DNA of 64,000 bases from Superficieibacter sp. HKU1 (GCF_029319185.1 NZ_CP119754.1:124001-188000); one strand, 5' to 3'; positions 1 through 9,109 are shown, counted from the stretch's first letter. Notes: generated by a model not told the origin, from the sequence alone. Numbers and translations are program-made.

Positions 1-189
1 ATGAAGGTACTGTGCAAAAACAGCCTGTGAGAGATTTAATTTTTCGCGGACTTTGACCAAATCATCAGGAGAGATCGCCGGGGTTTCAGTATTAACGCGG
101 TGAGTACGCAGCGTGATTTTCCCTGCGTCATACTCTTCCCATGCCTGAAATCCTTCTGTCAGCTCGCTAAAAATATTTCGTTGAGTCAT
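1..189 (-). CDS. XRE-family antitoxin, partial (N-terminal 63 residues)
   Basis: The reverse strand from an ATG at 189 is open to the window edge; it is the N-terminal half of a small DNA-binding antitoxin. It starts MTQRNIFSELTEGFQAWEEY, and the stretch SPDDLVKVREKLNLSQAVFA is the first part of an XRE helix-turn-helix, as in NadS/HigA-type antitoxins whose C-terminal HTH follows a toxin-binding N-terminus. Its ATG overlaps the toxin stop (ATGA at 186-189), so the two are translationally coupled, toxin first. Expected role: neutralise the toxin and repress the shared promoter. The C-terminus lies outside the window. Confidence 0.8.
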   Translation of the reverse strand, partial: MTQRNIFSELTEGFQAWEEYDAGKITLRTHRVNTETPAISPDDLVKVREKLNLSQAVFAQYLH

Positions 190-527
190 GATTTGCCCCT
201 CTGTTTTGCCTGTTCCAGGAGCTGGCGCAGGACGTTGCGTTGCTGAGTAGTGAGATCATCAAGCTGATCTTTATCGTACAAAGTGAACAGTAAAAAGTGC
301 GATTTTTCGAGGTACCAGTAGTAAATAACCCGGATGCCCCCACGCTTTCCCTTATTCCTGCGCGAATCTAAAAAACGAACCTTACGTAACCCACCAGCAT
401 CCGGGATCACATCCCCGCACGTGGGGTTTTTCAGCAAAAATTGCTGGAAGGCACGGAATTCTTCATCGCTGAAGTACTCCGCGCGGTGCCGTTCAAACGG
501 CGGTAGTTCAATAAAAAGCGCGTCCAT
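186..527 (-). CDS. RelE/HigB-like type II toxin
   Basis: A 113-residue basic protein whose central part (GGLRKVRFLDSRRNKGKRGG, then IRVIYYWYLEKSHFLLFTLY) matches the RelE/HigB-2 fold: an Arg/Lys-rich strand pair followed by a hydrophobic core strand and YDKD. Members are ribosome-dependent or free mRNA interferases. It is the first gene of a two-gene operon with the XRE antitoxin downstream, the gene order usual for higBA and the reverse of relBE. The operator-like repeats at 552-578 lie just upstream. The family is clear; which subfamily (HigB-2 or NadR-like) is not decided by sequence alone. Confidence 0.85.
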   Translation of the reverse strand: MDALFIELPPFERHRAEYFSDEEFRAFQQFLLKNPTCGDVIPDAGGLRKVRFLDSRRNKGKRGGIRVIYYWYLEKSHFLLFTLYDKDQLDDLTTQQRNVLRQLLEQAKQRGKS

Positions 528-551
528 CAGTTCACCCTATCCTTGATATAG

Positions 552-578
552 GGGTATAATATACCCAAGTTGGGTATA
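552..578. promoter_or_regulatory. Operator repeats upstream of the toxin-antitoxin operon
   Basis: Three half-sites alternate in orientation: GGGTATA (552-558), TATACCC (560-566), GGGTATA (572-578). The first pair is a perfect inverted repeat around one base, the second around five bases. The array lies 25-51 bp upstream of the toxin start, where an antitoxin or antitoxin-toxin complex would autoregulate. Binding is inferred, the symmetry is seen directly. Confidence 0.6.
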
Positions 579-775
579 TAAAAAGCCACTTTTTAAGCAG
601 GTAACATGAATAACCTTACTTATCATAGAGTTGTGCTGCATCAGCTTATTAATATTGTCTCAATTTCCAGTAGTAGTGCCCTATATTCAGTTTTATTTGG
701 CATAAGCCAGGAATGAGCCTCATGCGCCTGAGCTTTTGCGGTACCCTTTGGCAAAAAGCATCAAGGGATCGGGTA

Positions 776-1555
776 ATGAAAAACGTTAAACGTGTCATCG
801 TCGTGCTGCTCATTGCGGTGGTTGCGCTCGCGGCAGGGGGTTTTTACTGGTTGCACACCAGCAATCCCGACGCGCTAAGGCATATTACCTTCGCGCAATG
901 TATTCCCGGACAGCAGCAGCGCCATAATCCTACCCCCTGTAAAGAAGTGGATCTGCGGGCAGGCTACGTGCTGTTAAAAGACAAAAACGGCCCGCTGCAA
1001 TATCTGCTGATGCCCACTCAGCGGATCAACGGGATTGAGAGCCCGCTACTGTTACAGCCTGGCACGCCGGACTACGTCTGGCTGGCCTGGCAGAAGCGCG
1101 ACGTGCTGAGCGAACAGAACGGTTCTCCTCTGCCGGATTCGGCAGTCTCGCTGGCTATCAACTCCCGTCTCGGACGCACGCAAAACCACTTTCATATTCA
1201 TCTCTCCTGCCTGCGCCGGGATGTGCGGATGCACCTGAACGACAATCTGACTACCATCAGTACCCGCTGGCTACCGCTGGAAGGCGGATTGCGCGGTCAC
1301 GATTACCTGGCGCGCCGGGTGACGAAAAATGAGCTGTCGCAGCGCAGCCCGTTTATGATGCTGGCGGAAGAGGTTCCCGGCGCGCGGGAGCATATGGGAC
1401 GTTATGCGCTGGCAATGGCGCAGCAAAGCGACGGATCGCTGGTGCTGCTGGCGACCGAGCGTAATGTGCTGATGTTGAATCTGGCGTCAGCCGAAGAGCT
1501 TCAGGATCACAATTGCGCGATCCTGAAGTCGTCCGCACCAGACGGCGGGCGGTAA
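776..1555 (+). CDS. cdh: CDP-diacylglycerol pyrophosphatase Cdh
   Basis: Hydrolyses CDP-diacylglycerol to phosphatidate and CMP at the inner membrane. The 259-residue product has an N-terminal hydrophobic anchor (about residues 6-26) and the HIT-like triad HFHIH at 138-142 followed by LSC. I start at the ATG at 776 (MKNVKR...), which gives the family length (E. coli about 251) and puts the anchor at the N-terminus; an upstream ATG at 713 would add 21 residues with no membrane logic. In Salmonella cdh neighbours the same kinase/ADP-ribosylglycohydrolase cluster, which supports the assignment. Confidence 0.93.
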   Translation: MKNVKRVIVVLLIAVVALAAGGFYWLHTSNPDALRHITFAQCIPGQQQRHNPTPCKEVDLRAGYVLLKDKNGPLQYLLMPTQRINGIESPLLLQPGTPDYVWLAWQKRDVLSEQNGSPLPDSAVSLAINSRLGRTQNHFHIHLSCLRRDVRMHLNDNLTTISTRWLPLEGGLRGHDYLARRVTKNELSQRSPFMMLAEEVPGAREHMGRYALAMAQQSDGSLVLLATERNVLMLNLASAEELQDHNCAILKSSAPDGGR

Positions 1556-1577
1556 TAAATGGTTGCGCAGGTGCCGC

Positions 1578-3170
1578 TTATAGCCCCGGCGCTTTCCATA
1601 ACGACGTCGTCAATCCATCATCCACCAGGCCGCGCTGATCCAGATAGACGGCCTGCCATTTCTCCCGCGCCTGCTGATAAACTTCATGATTTTTGGGATC
1701 GGGTTTATGCTCCCGATCCCAGCGCACCAGGCTTTCGCCGGTCAGCGCCAGCGAGGGCCAGATATCCGCGCCGACGCCCGCCGCAATAGCACAGCCCAGC
1801 GCCGTCGCTTCTTTAACCACCGGCACCCGTACCGTTAACCCGGTGACGTCAGCCAGGATCTGGCTCCATAATTTGCCTTTCGCGCCGCCGCCGGCAAATA
1901 CCAGCGAGTCGGCCTGTACGCCCGAGAAATCGGCGATCTGCTGTAAATTACAGGCGGAAACAATGGCGGCGTTCTCTTCCAGCGCGCGGAACAGCGTCGC
2001 TTTATTACATTTTTCAGGATCGATAGAGAGATTAATAAACGACGGCGCGGCGTGATACCAGCGCTTGAAACGCATCACGTCAGAGAAGATGGGCATCACA
2101 CCGTGCGCGCCTGGCGGCACCCGGCTGGCCATCTCTTCAAGCAGCGTATAGGCGTCGATGCCCAGCCGCCCGGCGATCAGCTTCTCTTCCGCGCAGAAGG
2201 CGTCGCGGAACCAGCGCATCGTCAGGCCGGTAAAGAAACTGATCGATTCGGTCTGCACCATTCCCGGAATGACATGCGGGTTGATGCGCACGTTCATATT
2301 CGGATCGGTCGCCGGAGAGGGGAGATTAACCACCTGCTGCCAGAAGGTGCCGCCCAGCACCGCCGTTTGCGCAGGCTGAACAACGCCGAGGCCGAGGCAT
2401 CCCAGTTGTACGTCGCCGCCGCCGACAATGACCGGTGTTCCGGCCAGCAACCCGCTCTGTTCCGCGGCGCGTTGGGTTATTTTCCCCAGCGGCGTGCCGG
2501 TCTCTTTCACCGGTGACAGAATATCGGCGCGCAGGCCCGCCATTTGCAGCAGGCTGCGCTTCCAGTCGCGGGTGACTAAATCCAGCAGGCCGGTGGTGCC
2601 AGCGTTGGACGGATCGACCGCCAGCTCGCCGCTGAGCATATACGCCATCCAGTCGCTGATCATCGTCACCGTCGACGCCCGACGGTAAATATCCGGGCGA
2701 TGATGCGCCAGCCAGAGCAGGCGCGGGATGGCGCTCAGCGCCAGCGTCTGCCCTGAGCAGCGGTAAACATTCTCTTCGAAAGTATTGTCGTACAGCTCTT
2801 TCAGTTCGCTGACCTCATGCGCCGCACGCGCATCCACGTTGGCGCAGGCCCAGATGGGCTCGCCGTCGCCATCGTAAATCACGATCCCTTCGCGCATGGA
2901 ACAGGCGGAAACGGCAACGATCGCGGCGGGCGAGATGTCCGCATTGTGTAACGCCTGACGAATACACTGACAGGCCAGCTGCCAGTTCTTCGCCAGATCA
3001 AATTCCATTGAACCCGGCACGTCCGGCACCGCCAGATGCTGCCACTCCGCCTGACCAACGGCGACCTGGTTGCCCTGGAGATCGAATATGACTGCCCTGA
3101 CGCTGCCGGTGCCAGCGTCGAGAGCCATCAGATAATGTCCTGATTCAGTGTGGGTACAGAGTCGAGCCAT
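1578..3170 (-). CDS. lsrK: Autoinducer-2 kinase LsrK
   Basis: Phosphorylates the linear form of AI-2 (DPD) in the cytoplasm, trapping the signal and making the inducer that releases LsrR. The 530-residue protein has the FGGY kinase layout: N-terminal actin-like domain with DAGTGSVRAVIFD at 18-30, and a C-terminal domain with the ATP-site loop FAGGGAKGKLWSQ. Length and sequence follow E. coli LsrK closely. It lies downstream of lsrR on the same strand with an 85-bp gap, so it is probably co-transcribed with lsrR, divergent from lsrACDBFG. Confidence 0.97.
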   Translation of the reverse strand: MARLCTHTESGHYLMALDAGTGSVRAVIFDLQGNQVAVGQAEWQHLAVPDVPGSMEFDLAKNWQLACQCIRQALHNADISPAAIVAVSACSMREGIVIYDGDGEPIWACANVDARAAHEVSELKELYDNTFEENVYRCSGQTLALSAIPRLLWLAHHRPDIYRRASTVTMISDWMAYMLSGELAVDPSNAGTTGLLDLVTRDWKRSLLQMAGLRADILSPVKETGTPLGKITQRAAEQSGLLAGTPVIVGGGDVQLGCLGLGVVQPAQTAVLGGTFWQQVVNLPSPATDPNMNVRINPHVIPGMVQTESISFFTGLTMRWFRDAFCAEEKLIAGRLGIDAYTLLEEMASRVPPGAHGVMPIFSDVMRFKRWYHAAPSFINLSIDPEKCNKATLFRALEENAAIVSACNLQQIADFSGVQADSLVFAGGGAKGKLWSQILADVTGLTVRVPVVKEATALGCAIAAGVGADIWPSLALTGESLVRWDREHKPDPKNHEVYQQAREKWQAVYLDQRGLVDDGLTTSLWKAPGL

Positions 3171-3255
3171 GTGTTCGCCCTCGGCTATTTATGTCGTCAC
3201 CTGGACTCCTGTCAGTTGCTGCTCCGTTTTGTAGGGGTAAGTGTTCATGTGTTTA

Positions 3256-4221
3256 TTATTTTTCAATCAGTTGAAGCATTTTCGCGGCGGTGGCCTGATC
3301 GGTCACCAGCGCATTGATATAATTGCCTTTCATGGCGGCGATGATGGCTTCCGCTTTTTCTTCGCCGCCTGCGACGCCGATAATGGTTGGGATTGTGGAG
3401 AGGGAGGTTAAGCTCAGGCCAATAAGCTCCTGATGAATTTTGATCTCCGGGATCACCTCGCCGTTGGCGTCGAAAAAGTAGCCGAGAATGTCGCCTACCG
3501 CGCCTTTACGACCAATCATTAACTGCTCGCCGGTGGTGATATAGCCGGAGCGTAAAATGGTGGCGTCGTCTTTCTGGCTAATTGAGCCGATTCCCACCAC
3601 CGCGACATCCGCCGCCTGTGCCGTCAGCATCACGTCCCGGACGCTGTTTTCATTACGCAACGTGCGGGCGATATCCGCCGACGACGCGCGCAGCGGGGCA
3701 GGCATAATGCTCACGCTACAGGCGGCGTCCAGCTGGCCGATGCCGGTCATATACGGTCCGACACCGCCGGAAAGCGTGACCAGCCGGATACGCTGGGCGG
3801 AGATAAACCCGCTCAGCCGCTTTAGCGTAGTCATAGTGGCTTCGCCGAACCCGACCGCCAGCAGCTGCTGCGGTTGCAGCGATTCCATCAGCATATGCGA
3901 AGCGCCAATACCAAGGCGCGTACCGACATTCGCATCGGGCAACGCGGGCAAAACGCGGATATTACGCAGCGAGAACCGGCTGCGCAGCGCGTCTTCATAC
4001 TCCAGACACCCTTCAAAGCGCGAGTTGATCTGGACGCGAATAATGCCCGACTGGTGCCCTTTCTCCAGCAGCCGCGACACTTTCAGCCGCGTAAGGCCCA
4101 GGCGGTCGCTGATTTCGCTTTGCGTCAGGCCGTCGTGATAATAGAACCATGCGATGCGTGCGACCTGTTCCTCTTCACACATCCCGTATTCCGACATCAA
4201 GGTGCTGTCATTGGTCGTCAT
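3256..4221 (-). CDS. lsrR: Transcriptional repressor LsrR (SorC/DeoR family)
   Basis: Represses the lsr operons until phospho-AI-2 binds. The 321-residue product has an N-terminal helix-turn-helix (LTQSEISDRLGLTRLKVSRLLEKG, about residues 32-55) and a C-terminal SorC sugar-phosphate-sensing domain containing VGFGEATMTTLKRLSG and GIGSISQKDDATILRSGYIT. Divergent transcription from lsrA places its own promoter and operators in the same 4222-4469 interval, so autorepression is likely. The first Met at 4221 or the Met nine codons later could be the start; the HTH is intact either way. Confidence 0.96.
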   Translation of the reverse strand: MTTNDSTLMSEYGMCEEEQVARIAWFYYHDGLTQSEISDRLGLTRLKVSRLLEKGHQSGIIRVQINSRFEGCLEYEDALRSRFSLRNIRVLPALPDANVGTRLGIGASHMLMESLQPQQLLAVGFGEATMTTLKRLSGFISAQRIRLVTLSGGVGPYMTGIGQLDAACSVSIMPAPLRASSADIARTLRNENSVRDVMLTAQAADVAVVGIGSISQKDDATILRSGYITTGEQLMIGRKGAVGDILGYFFDANGEVIPEIKIHQELIGLSLTSLSTIPTIIGVAGGEEKAEAIIAAMKGNYINALVTDQATAAKMLQLIEK

Positions 4222-4235
4222 AATATCGCTTCACT

Positions 4236-4270
4236 TTGAACATTTATAATTCATTAACACAATTGTTCAA
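4236..4270. promoter_or_regulatory. Candidate LsrR operator, lsrR-proximal
   Basis: Inverted repeat TTGAACA (4236-4242) and TGTTCAA (4264-4270) separated by 21 bp. It lies just upstream of lsrR and has the same arms and spacing as the repeat at 4403-4437. The shared geometry suggests one oligomeric protein, most simply the tetrameric LsrR, bound at both ends of the intergenic region. Symmetry is seen; LsrR binding is inferred. Confidence 0.65.
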
Positions 4271-4288
4271 CCATCCACAGCTGTTCGC

Positions 4289-4304
4289 TGTGACGTACGC
4301 CACA
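4289..4304. promoter_or_regulatory. Candidate CRP-cAMP site
   Basis: TGTGA-CGTACG-CCACA differs from the consensus TGTGA-N6-TCACA at one base. It lies between lsrR and lsrA; the lsr operon of E. coli is known to require CRP-cAMP. A weaker TGTGA half-site lies at 4358-4362. Confidence 0.6.
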
Positions 4305-4402
4305 CAATTTAATAATGGATGAACTTTTTGCACAGGAAAGTTCATTTATTCACAAAATGTGATCCTGGTGATGTTTTTGTAACCAATTTGCTACTACTGT
4401 TT

Positions 4403-4437
4403 TTGAACAATTCATTTTTATAAAAACATTTGTTCAA
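4403..4437. promoter_or_regulatory. Candidate LsrR operator, lsrA-proximal
   Basis: Inverted repeat TTGAACA (4403-4409) and TGTTCAA (4431-4437) with a 21-bp spacer, identical arms and spacing to the copy at 4236-4270. It ends 32 bp before the lsrA start, a position that would block the lsrA promoter. Confidence 0.65.
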
Positions 4438-4469
4438 TCGGGCACTCTTTTTGAGTGAGCGGAGGCAGA

Positions 4470-6005
4470 ATGCAATCCAGTCATTTTTCGGCACCCCCAC
4501 TGCTTTGCGTACAGGACATCCGTAAACACTATTCCGGTGTTGATGTCCTGAAGGGTATCGACTTTACGCTGCATAGCGGAGAGGTGCACGCGTTGCTTGG
4601 TGGAAACGGGGCCGGAAAATCGACGCTGATGAAAATCATTGCCGGTATCGTGCCGCCCGATGGCGGAACCATGGATATCGCAGGCGTGCGTTGCCACCAT
4701 CTATCTCCGCTCAAAGCGCATCAGTCAGGCATTTACCTTGTGCCGCAGGAGCCGCTGCTATTCCCCAGTCTGTCGGTACAGGAAAACATTCTGTTTGGTC
4801 TGCGGGGGCGTCAGGCCTCGACCGAAAAAATGCAGCAGTTGCTGACGGCGCTGGGCTGCCAGCTCGATCCGGCCAGCATCGCAGGCACCCTCGACGTGGC
4901 CGATCGGCAAATCGTTGAGATCATGCGCGGGCTGATGCGCGATTCACAAATTTTAATCCTTGATGAGCCTACCGCCTCGCTGACGCCAGCGGAAACCGAC
5001 CGGCTGTTTACCCGCCTGCGTGAGTTGCTGAAAAAAGGCGTCGGCATTGTGTTTATCTCGCACAAGCTGCCGGAAATTCGTCAGCTTGCCGACCGCGTGA
5101 GCGTCATGCGCGACGGCAAAATCGCGCTGGCTGGAAAAACCGCGGATCTCTCCACCCACGATATTATTCAGGCAATTACCCCGGTTTCCAGCGGTGTAAA
5201 TCTGTCCGACAGCCAGAAACTGTGGCTGGAACTGCCCGGCAGCCGTCCGCAGAATGCGCGGGGCGCGACGGTGCTGACGCTGGACGATCTGACCGGCGAA
5301 GGTTTTATGCACATCAGTCTGGAGGTCCGCGCCGGGGAAATTCTTGGACTGGCCGGACTGGTGGGCGCCGGGCGCACCGAGCTGGCCGAAACGCTTTATG
5401 GCATTCGCCCGGTACGGGGCGGAAAGGTCATGTTGAACGGCAAAGACATCAGCGTTTTATCCACGCGCCAGCGCTTACAACACGGTCTGGTGTATTTGCC
5501 GGAGGATCGCCAGTCGTCAGGATTACATCTTGATGCGTCTTTGGCCTGGAATGTCAGCTCGCTGACCCATAACCAGCGCGGCCTGTGGGCCAACGCCCGG
5601 CGCGATGACGCCATTCTGGAGCGCTATCACCGGGCGCTGAATATCAAACTCAATGATGCAGAACAGCCCGCGCGCACGCTGTCCGGTGGCAATCAGCAGA
5701 AGGTGCTGATTGCCAAATGTCTGGAGGCGTCCCCTCAGCTGCTGATTGTCGATGAACCTACACGTGGCGTGGACGTGGCGGCCCGCAGCGATATTTATCA
5801 GCTTCTGCGCAGTATTGCCGGGCAAAACGTGGCGGTGCTGTTTATCTCCTCTGATCTGGAAGAAATCGAACAGATGGCCGATCGCGTCTACGTCATGCAC
5901 CAGGGCGAGCTTGGCGGTCCCGCGCTCTCCGGCAGCGATATTAATGTCGATACCATTATGCACGTTGCTTTTGGCGAGCATCACGCGAAGGAGGCAACAT
6001 GTTGA
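4470..6005 (+). CDS. lsrA: AI-2 ABC importer, fused ATP-binding subunit LsrA
   Basis: Powers uptake of AI-2 by LsrB-LsrCD at the inner membrane. The 511-residue protein holds two nucleotide-binding domains. The first has Walker A GGNGAGKST at 44-52 and Walker B ILILDEPTAS. The second has a degenerate P-loop (GLVGAGRTEL), the signature LSGGNQQK and Walker B LLIVDEPTRGVD, as usual for monosaccharide-type importers. I start at the ATG at 4470 behind GGAGG (4461-4465); a GTG at 4455 would add five residues and lies upstream of that ribosome-binding site. The 3' end overlaps lsrC by 7 bp. Confidence 0.97.
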   Translation: MQSSHFSAPPLLCVQDIRKHYSGVDVLKGIDFTLHSGEVHALLGGNGAGKSTLMKIIAGIVPPDGGTMDIAGVRCHHLSPLKAHQSGIYLVPQEPLLFPSLSVQENILFGLRGRQASTEKMQQLLTALGCQLDPASIAGTLDVADRQIVEIMRGLMRDSQILILDEPTASLTPAETDRLFTRLRELLKKGVGIVFISHKLPEIRQLADRVSVMRDGKIALAGKTADLSTHDIIQAITPVSSGVNLSDSQKLWLELPGSRPQNARGATVLTLDDLTGEGFMHISLEVRAGEILGLAGLVGAGRTELAETLYGIRPVRGGKVMLNGKDISVLSTRQRLQHGLVYLPEDRQSSGLHLDASLAWNVSSLTHNQRGLWANARRDDAILERYHRALNIKLNDAEQPARTLSGGNQQKVLIAKCLEASPQLLIVDEPTRGVDVAARSDIYQLLRSIAGQNVAVLFISSDLEEIEQMADRVYVMHQGELGGPALSGSDINVDTIMHVAFGEHHAKEATC

Positions 6006-7045
6006 AATTTATTCAAAATAATCGTGAGGCGACCGCGCTGCTGGCGATTGTCTGCCTGTTCGTTTTCCCCGGCGCGCTGGACAGCAACTACCTGAGCATG
6101 CAGACGCTGACCATGATTTTCAGCAGCGCGCAGATTTTGATGCTGCTGGCAATCGGTGCCACGATGGTCATGCTAACGCGCAATATCGACGTATCGGTGG
6201 GATCGACCACCGGAATGTGCGCGGTGCTGCTCGGGCTGATGCTGAATGACGGATATAGCCTGCCGGTCGCCTGCATTGCCACGCTGTTACTCGGTATGGC
6301 GGCAGGATTCTTTAACGGCGTGCTGGTGGCGTGGCTGAAAATCCCGGCGATTGTCGCCACGCTCGGCACCCTGGGACTGTATCGCGGCATCATGCTGCTG
6401 TGGACCGGCGGCAAGTGGATCGAAGGATTGCCCGCCAGCCTGAAACAGCTCTCCGCGCCTGCTTTCCTCGGCATTTCCGCGATTGGCTGGTTCACGCTGG
6501 TGCTGCTGCTGGCGATGGCCTGGCTGCTGGCCAAAACCCCGTTTGGCCGTAATTTCTACGCGACCGGTGACAATTTGCAGGGCGCACGTCAGCTCGGCGT
6601 GCGTACTGAAATGGTGCGGATTATCGCCTTTTCCCTGAACGGCTGCATGGCGGCGCTGGCCGGGATTGTATTTGCCTCGCAGATTGGTTTTATTCCCAAT
6701 CAGACCGGCACCGGGCTGGAGATGAAGGCCATTGCCGCCTGCGTGCTGGGCGGCATCAGTCTGCTCGGCGGTTCCGGGTCGGTGATCGGGGCCATTCTCG
6801 GGGCCTACTTCCTTACGCAAATCGACAGCGTGCTGGTGCTGCTGCGCATCCCGGCCTGGTGGAATGACTTTATCGCCGGTCTGGTGCTGCTGGGCGTGCT
6901 GGTGTTCGACGGTCGCCTGCGCCGCGCGCTGCAAAAAAATCTGCGCCGCCAGAAATACGCCCGCTTTATGCCGTCCGCGCCGCCGCAACCTAAACCCGTG
7001 CGGAAGCCATCTCAACACAATAAAAAACGGGAGATAGCACAATGA
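5999..7045 (+). CDS. lsrC: AI-2 ABC importer permease LsrC
   Basis: One of two membrane channels of the AI-2 importer. The 348-residue protein is almost wholly hydrophobic (about 9-10 helices) with the branched-chain/ribose permease motif around ATMVMLTRNIDVSVGSTTGM and the GGSGSVIGAILGAYFL segment near the C-terminus. A basic, proline-rich tail (after about residue 320) follows the last helix. It overlaps lsrA by 7 bp and lsrD by 4 bp (ATGA), so the three are tightly coupled. Confidence 0.96.
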   Translation: MLKFIQNNREATALLAIVCLFVFPGALDSNYLSMQTLTMIFSSAQILMLLAIGATMVMLTRNIDVSVGSTTGMCAVLLGLMLNDGYSLPVACIATLLLGMAAGFFNGVLVAWLKIPAIVATLGTLGLYRGIMLLWTGGKWIEGLPASLKQLSAPAFLGISAIGWFTLVLLLAMAWLLAKTPFGRNFYATGDNLQGARQLGVRTEMVRIIAFSLNGCMAALAGIVFASQIGFIPNQTGTGLEMKAIAACVLGGISLLGGSGSVIGAILGAYFLTQIDSVLVLLRIPAWWNDFIAGLVLLGVLVFDGRLRRALQKNLRRQKYARFMPSAPPQPKPVRKPSQHNKKREIAQ

Positions 7046-8040
7046 CTCTCTGGCGACGTTATAGCTGGGAACTGGCTCTGGCCGTGTTACTGGTGCTGGA
7101 AATCCTGGCCTTCGGCTTCATTAACCCACGGTTGCTGGACGTGAATGTCCTGCTGTTCAGCACCAGTGATTTTATTTGCATTGGTATTGTCGCTCTGCCG
7201 CTGACGATGGTCATTGTCAGCGGCGGGATGGATATTTCATTTGGATCGACCATTGGCTTGTGCGCCATCGCGCTGGGCTTTTTATTTCAGGCTGGCGTGC
7301 CGTTACCGCTGGCTATCCTCCTGACGCTACTGCTTGGCGCGCTGTGCGGGCTGATCAACGCCGGACTCATTATCTATACCGGTATTAACCCGCTGGTGAT
7401 CACCCTCGGCACCATGTATCTGTTTGGCGGCAGCGCGCTGCTGCTGTCCGGGATGTCGGGCGCGACCGGTTATGAAGGGATCGGCGGCTTCCCGGCCGCG
7501 TTTACCGATTTCGCCAACCTTGCACCGTTCGGCGTACCTGTGCCGCTGATCTTCTTTCTGGTATGCGGCGTCTTTTTCTGGCTGCTGATGCACCGTACCC
7601 ATGTTGGGCGCAATATTTTTCTGATTGGCCAGAGCACGCGGGTGGCGCAGTACAGCGCTCTGCCGGTGAACCGCACGCTGTATACCGTTTACGCCATGAC
7701 CGGGGTCGCGTCCGCCATCGCCGCCGTGCTGCTGGTCTCTTATTTTGGCTCTGCCCGTTCCGATCTGGGCTCGTCATTCCTGATGCCAGCCATCACGGCG
7801 GTGGTGCTGGGCGGGGCGAATATCTACGGCGGCTCCGGGTCGATTATCGGCACCGCCGTGGCGGTTCTGCTGGTGGGCTTTTTGCAGCAGGGGCTGCAAA
7901 TGGCTGGCGTGCCGAACCAGATTTCCAGCGCGCTGTCCGGCGCATTATTGATTGTTGTTGTCGTAGGGCGTTCCGTCAGCCTGCACCGTCATCACATCGT
8001 TGAGTGGATCTCACGTCGCCGCACCGCGCGGCAGGCGTGA
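7042..8040 (+). CDS. lsrD: AI-2 ABC importer permease LsrD
   Basis: Second membrane channel of the AI-2 importer, a paralogue of LsrC; 332 residues against 330 in E. coli. MVIVSGGMDISFGSTIGL and GGSGSIIGTAVAVLLVGFLQQG are the permease family landmarks. The ATGA overlap with lsrC and a 27-bp gap to lsrB place it mid-operon. Confidence 0.96.
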   Translation: MTLWRRYSWELALAVLLVLEILAFGFINPRLLDVNVLLFSTSDFICIGIVALPLTMVIVSGGMDISFGSTIGLCAIALGFLFQAGVPLPLAILLTLLLGALCGLINAGLIIYTGINPLVITLGTMYLFGGSALLLSGMSGATGYEGIGGFPAAFTDFANLAPFGVPVPLIFFLVCGVFFWLLMHRTHVGRNIFLIGQSTRVAQYSALPVNRTLYTVYAMTGVASAIAAVLLVSYFGSARSDLGSSFLMPAITAVVLGGANIYGGSGSIIGTAVAVLLVGFLQQGLQMAGVPNQISSALSGALLIVVVVGRSVSLHRHHIVEWISRRRTARQA

Positions 8041-8067
8041 CGTCGTGTTGAAATTACGGAGAGAAAA

Positions 8068-9090
8068 ATGGCAAGACAAAACATGAAGACGCTGACCTTA
8101 CTCGTCGCACTTGGCCTCGCCTCCACGGCGATCGCAGCGCAGGCGGCAGAACGTATCGCGTTTATCCCGAAACTGGTAGGCGTTGGCTTTTTCACCAGCG
8201 GCGGCAATGGCGCGAAGGAAGCGGGCAAAGAACTGGGTATTGATGTGACGTACGATGGTCCGACCGAGCCGAGCGTCTCAGGCCAGGTCCAGCTGGTGAA
8301 TAACTTCGTTAACCAGGGCTATGACGCGATTATCGTTTCTGCGGTGTCGCCCGACGGTCTGTGTCCGGCGTTAAAACGCGCTATGCAGCGCGGCGTGAAA
8401 GTGCTGACCTGGGATTCCGATACCAAACCGGAATGCCGCTCGTACTACATCGATCAGGGCACGCCGAAACAGCTCGGCGGCATGCTGGTGGATATGGCCG
8501 CGCATCAGGTGACCAAAGAGAAGGCGAAAGTGGCGTTCTTCTACTCCAGCCCAACGGTGACGGATCAGAACCAGTGGGTGAATGAGGCGAAAGCGAAAAT
8601 CGCCAAAGATCATCCGGGCTGGGAAATCGTCACCACCCAGTTTGGCTATAACGACGCCACCAAATCGCTGCAAACGGCGGAAGGGATCATTAAAGCGTAC
8701 GGCGATCTGGACGCCATCATCGCCCCTGATGCCAACGCCTTGCCCGCCGCGGCGCAGGCTGCTGAAAACCTCAAGCGCGACAATATCGCCATCGTCGGCT
8801 TCAGTACGCCGAACGTCATGCGTCCGTATGTGAAACGCGGCACCGTCAAAGAGTTCGGCCTGTGGGATGTGGTGCAGCAGGGAAAAATCTCGGTTCACGT
8901 CGCTAACGCATTGCTGAAAAACAAGCCGATGAATACCGGTGACAAGCTGGATATTCCGGGCGTCGGCCAGGTGGAAGTCTCGCCAAACAGCGTACAGGGC
9001 TATTCCTACGAAGCGAAAGGCAACGGCATCGTGCTGCTACCGGAGCGCGTGGTGTTCAACAAAGACAATATCGATAAATACGATTTTTGA
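8068..9090 (+). CDS. lsrB: AI-2 periplasmic binding protein LsrB
   Basis: Captures AI-2 in the periplasm and delivers it to LsrCD. The 340-residue precursor has a Sec signal peptide (MARQNMKTLTLLVALGLAST..., likely cut after AQA at about residue 26) and a type I periplasmic-binding fold. Segments known to line the AI-2 pocket are intact, including FIPKLVGVGFFTSGG and DSDTKPECRSYYIDQG. High expression relative to the permeases would be usual. A ribosome-binding site (GGAGAG) precedes the ATG. Confidence 0.97.
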   Translation: MARQNMKTLTLLVALGLASTAIAAQAAERIAFIPKLVGVGFFTSGGNGAKEAGKELGIDVTYDGPTEPSVSGQVQLVNNFVNQGYDAIIVSAVSPDGLCPALKRAMQRGVKVLTWDSDTKPECRSYYIDQGTPKQLGGMLVDMAAHQVTKEKAKVAFFYSSPTVTDQNQWVNEAKAKIAKDHPGWEIVTTQFGYNDATKSLQTAEGIIKAYGDLDAIIAPDANALPAAAQAAENLKRDNIAIVGFSTPNVMRPYVKRGTVKEFGLWDVVQQGKISVHVANALLKNKPMNTGDKLDIPGVGQVEVSPNSVQGYSYEAKGNGIVLLPERVVFNKDNIDKYDF

Positions 9091-9109
9091 TCTCGCTGGG
9101 GAGTAAATA

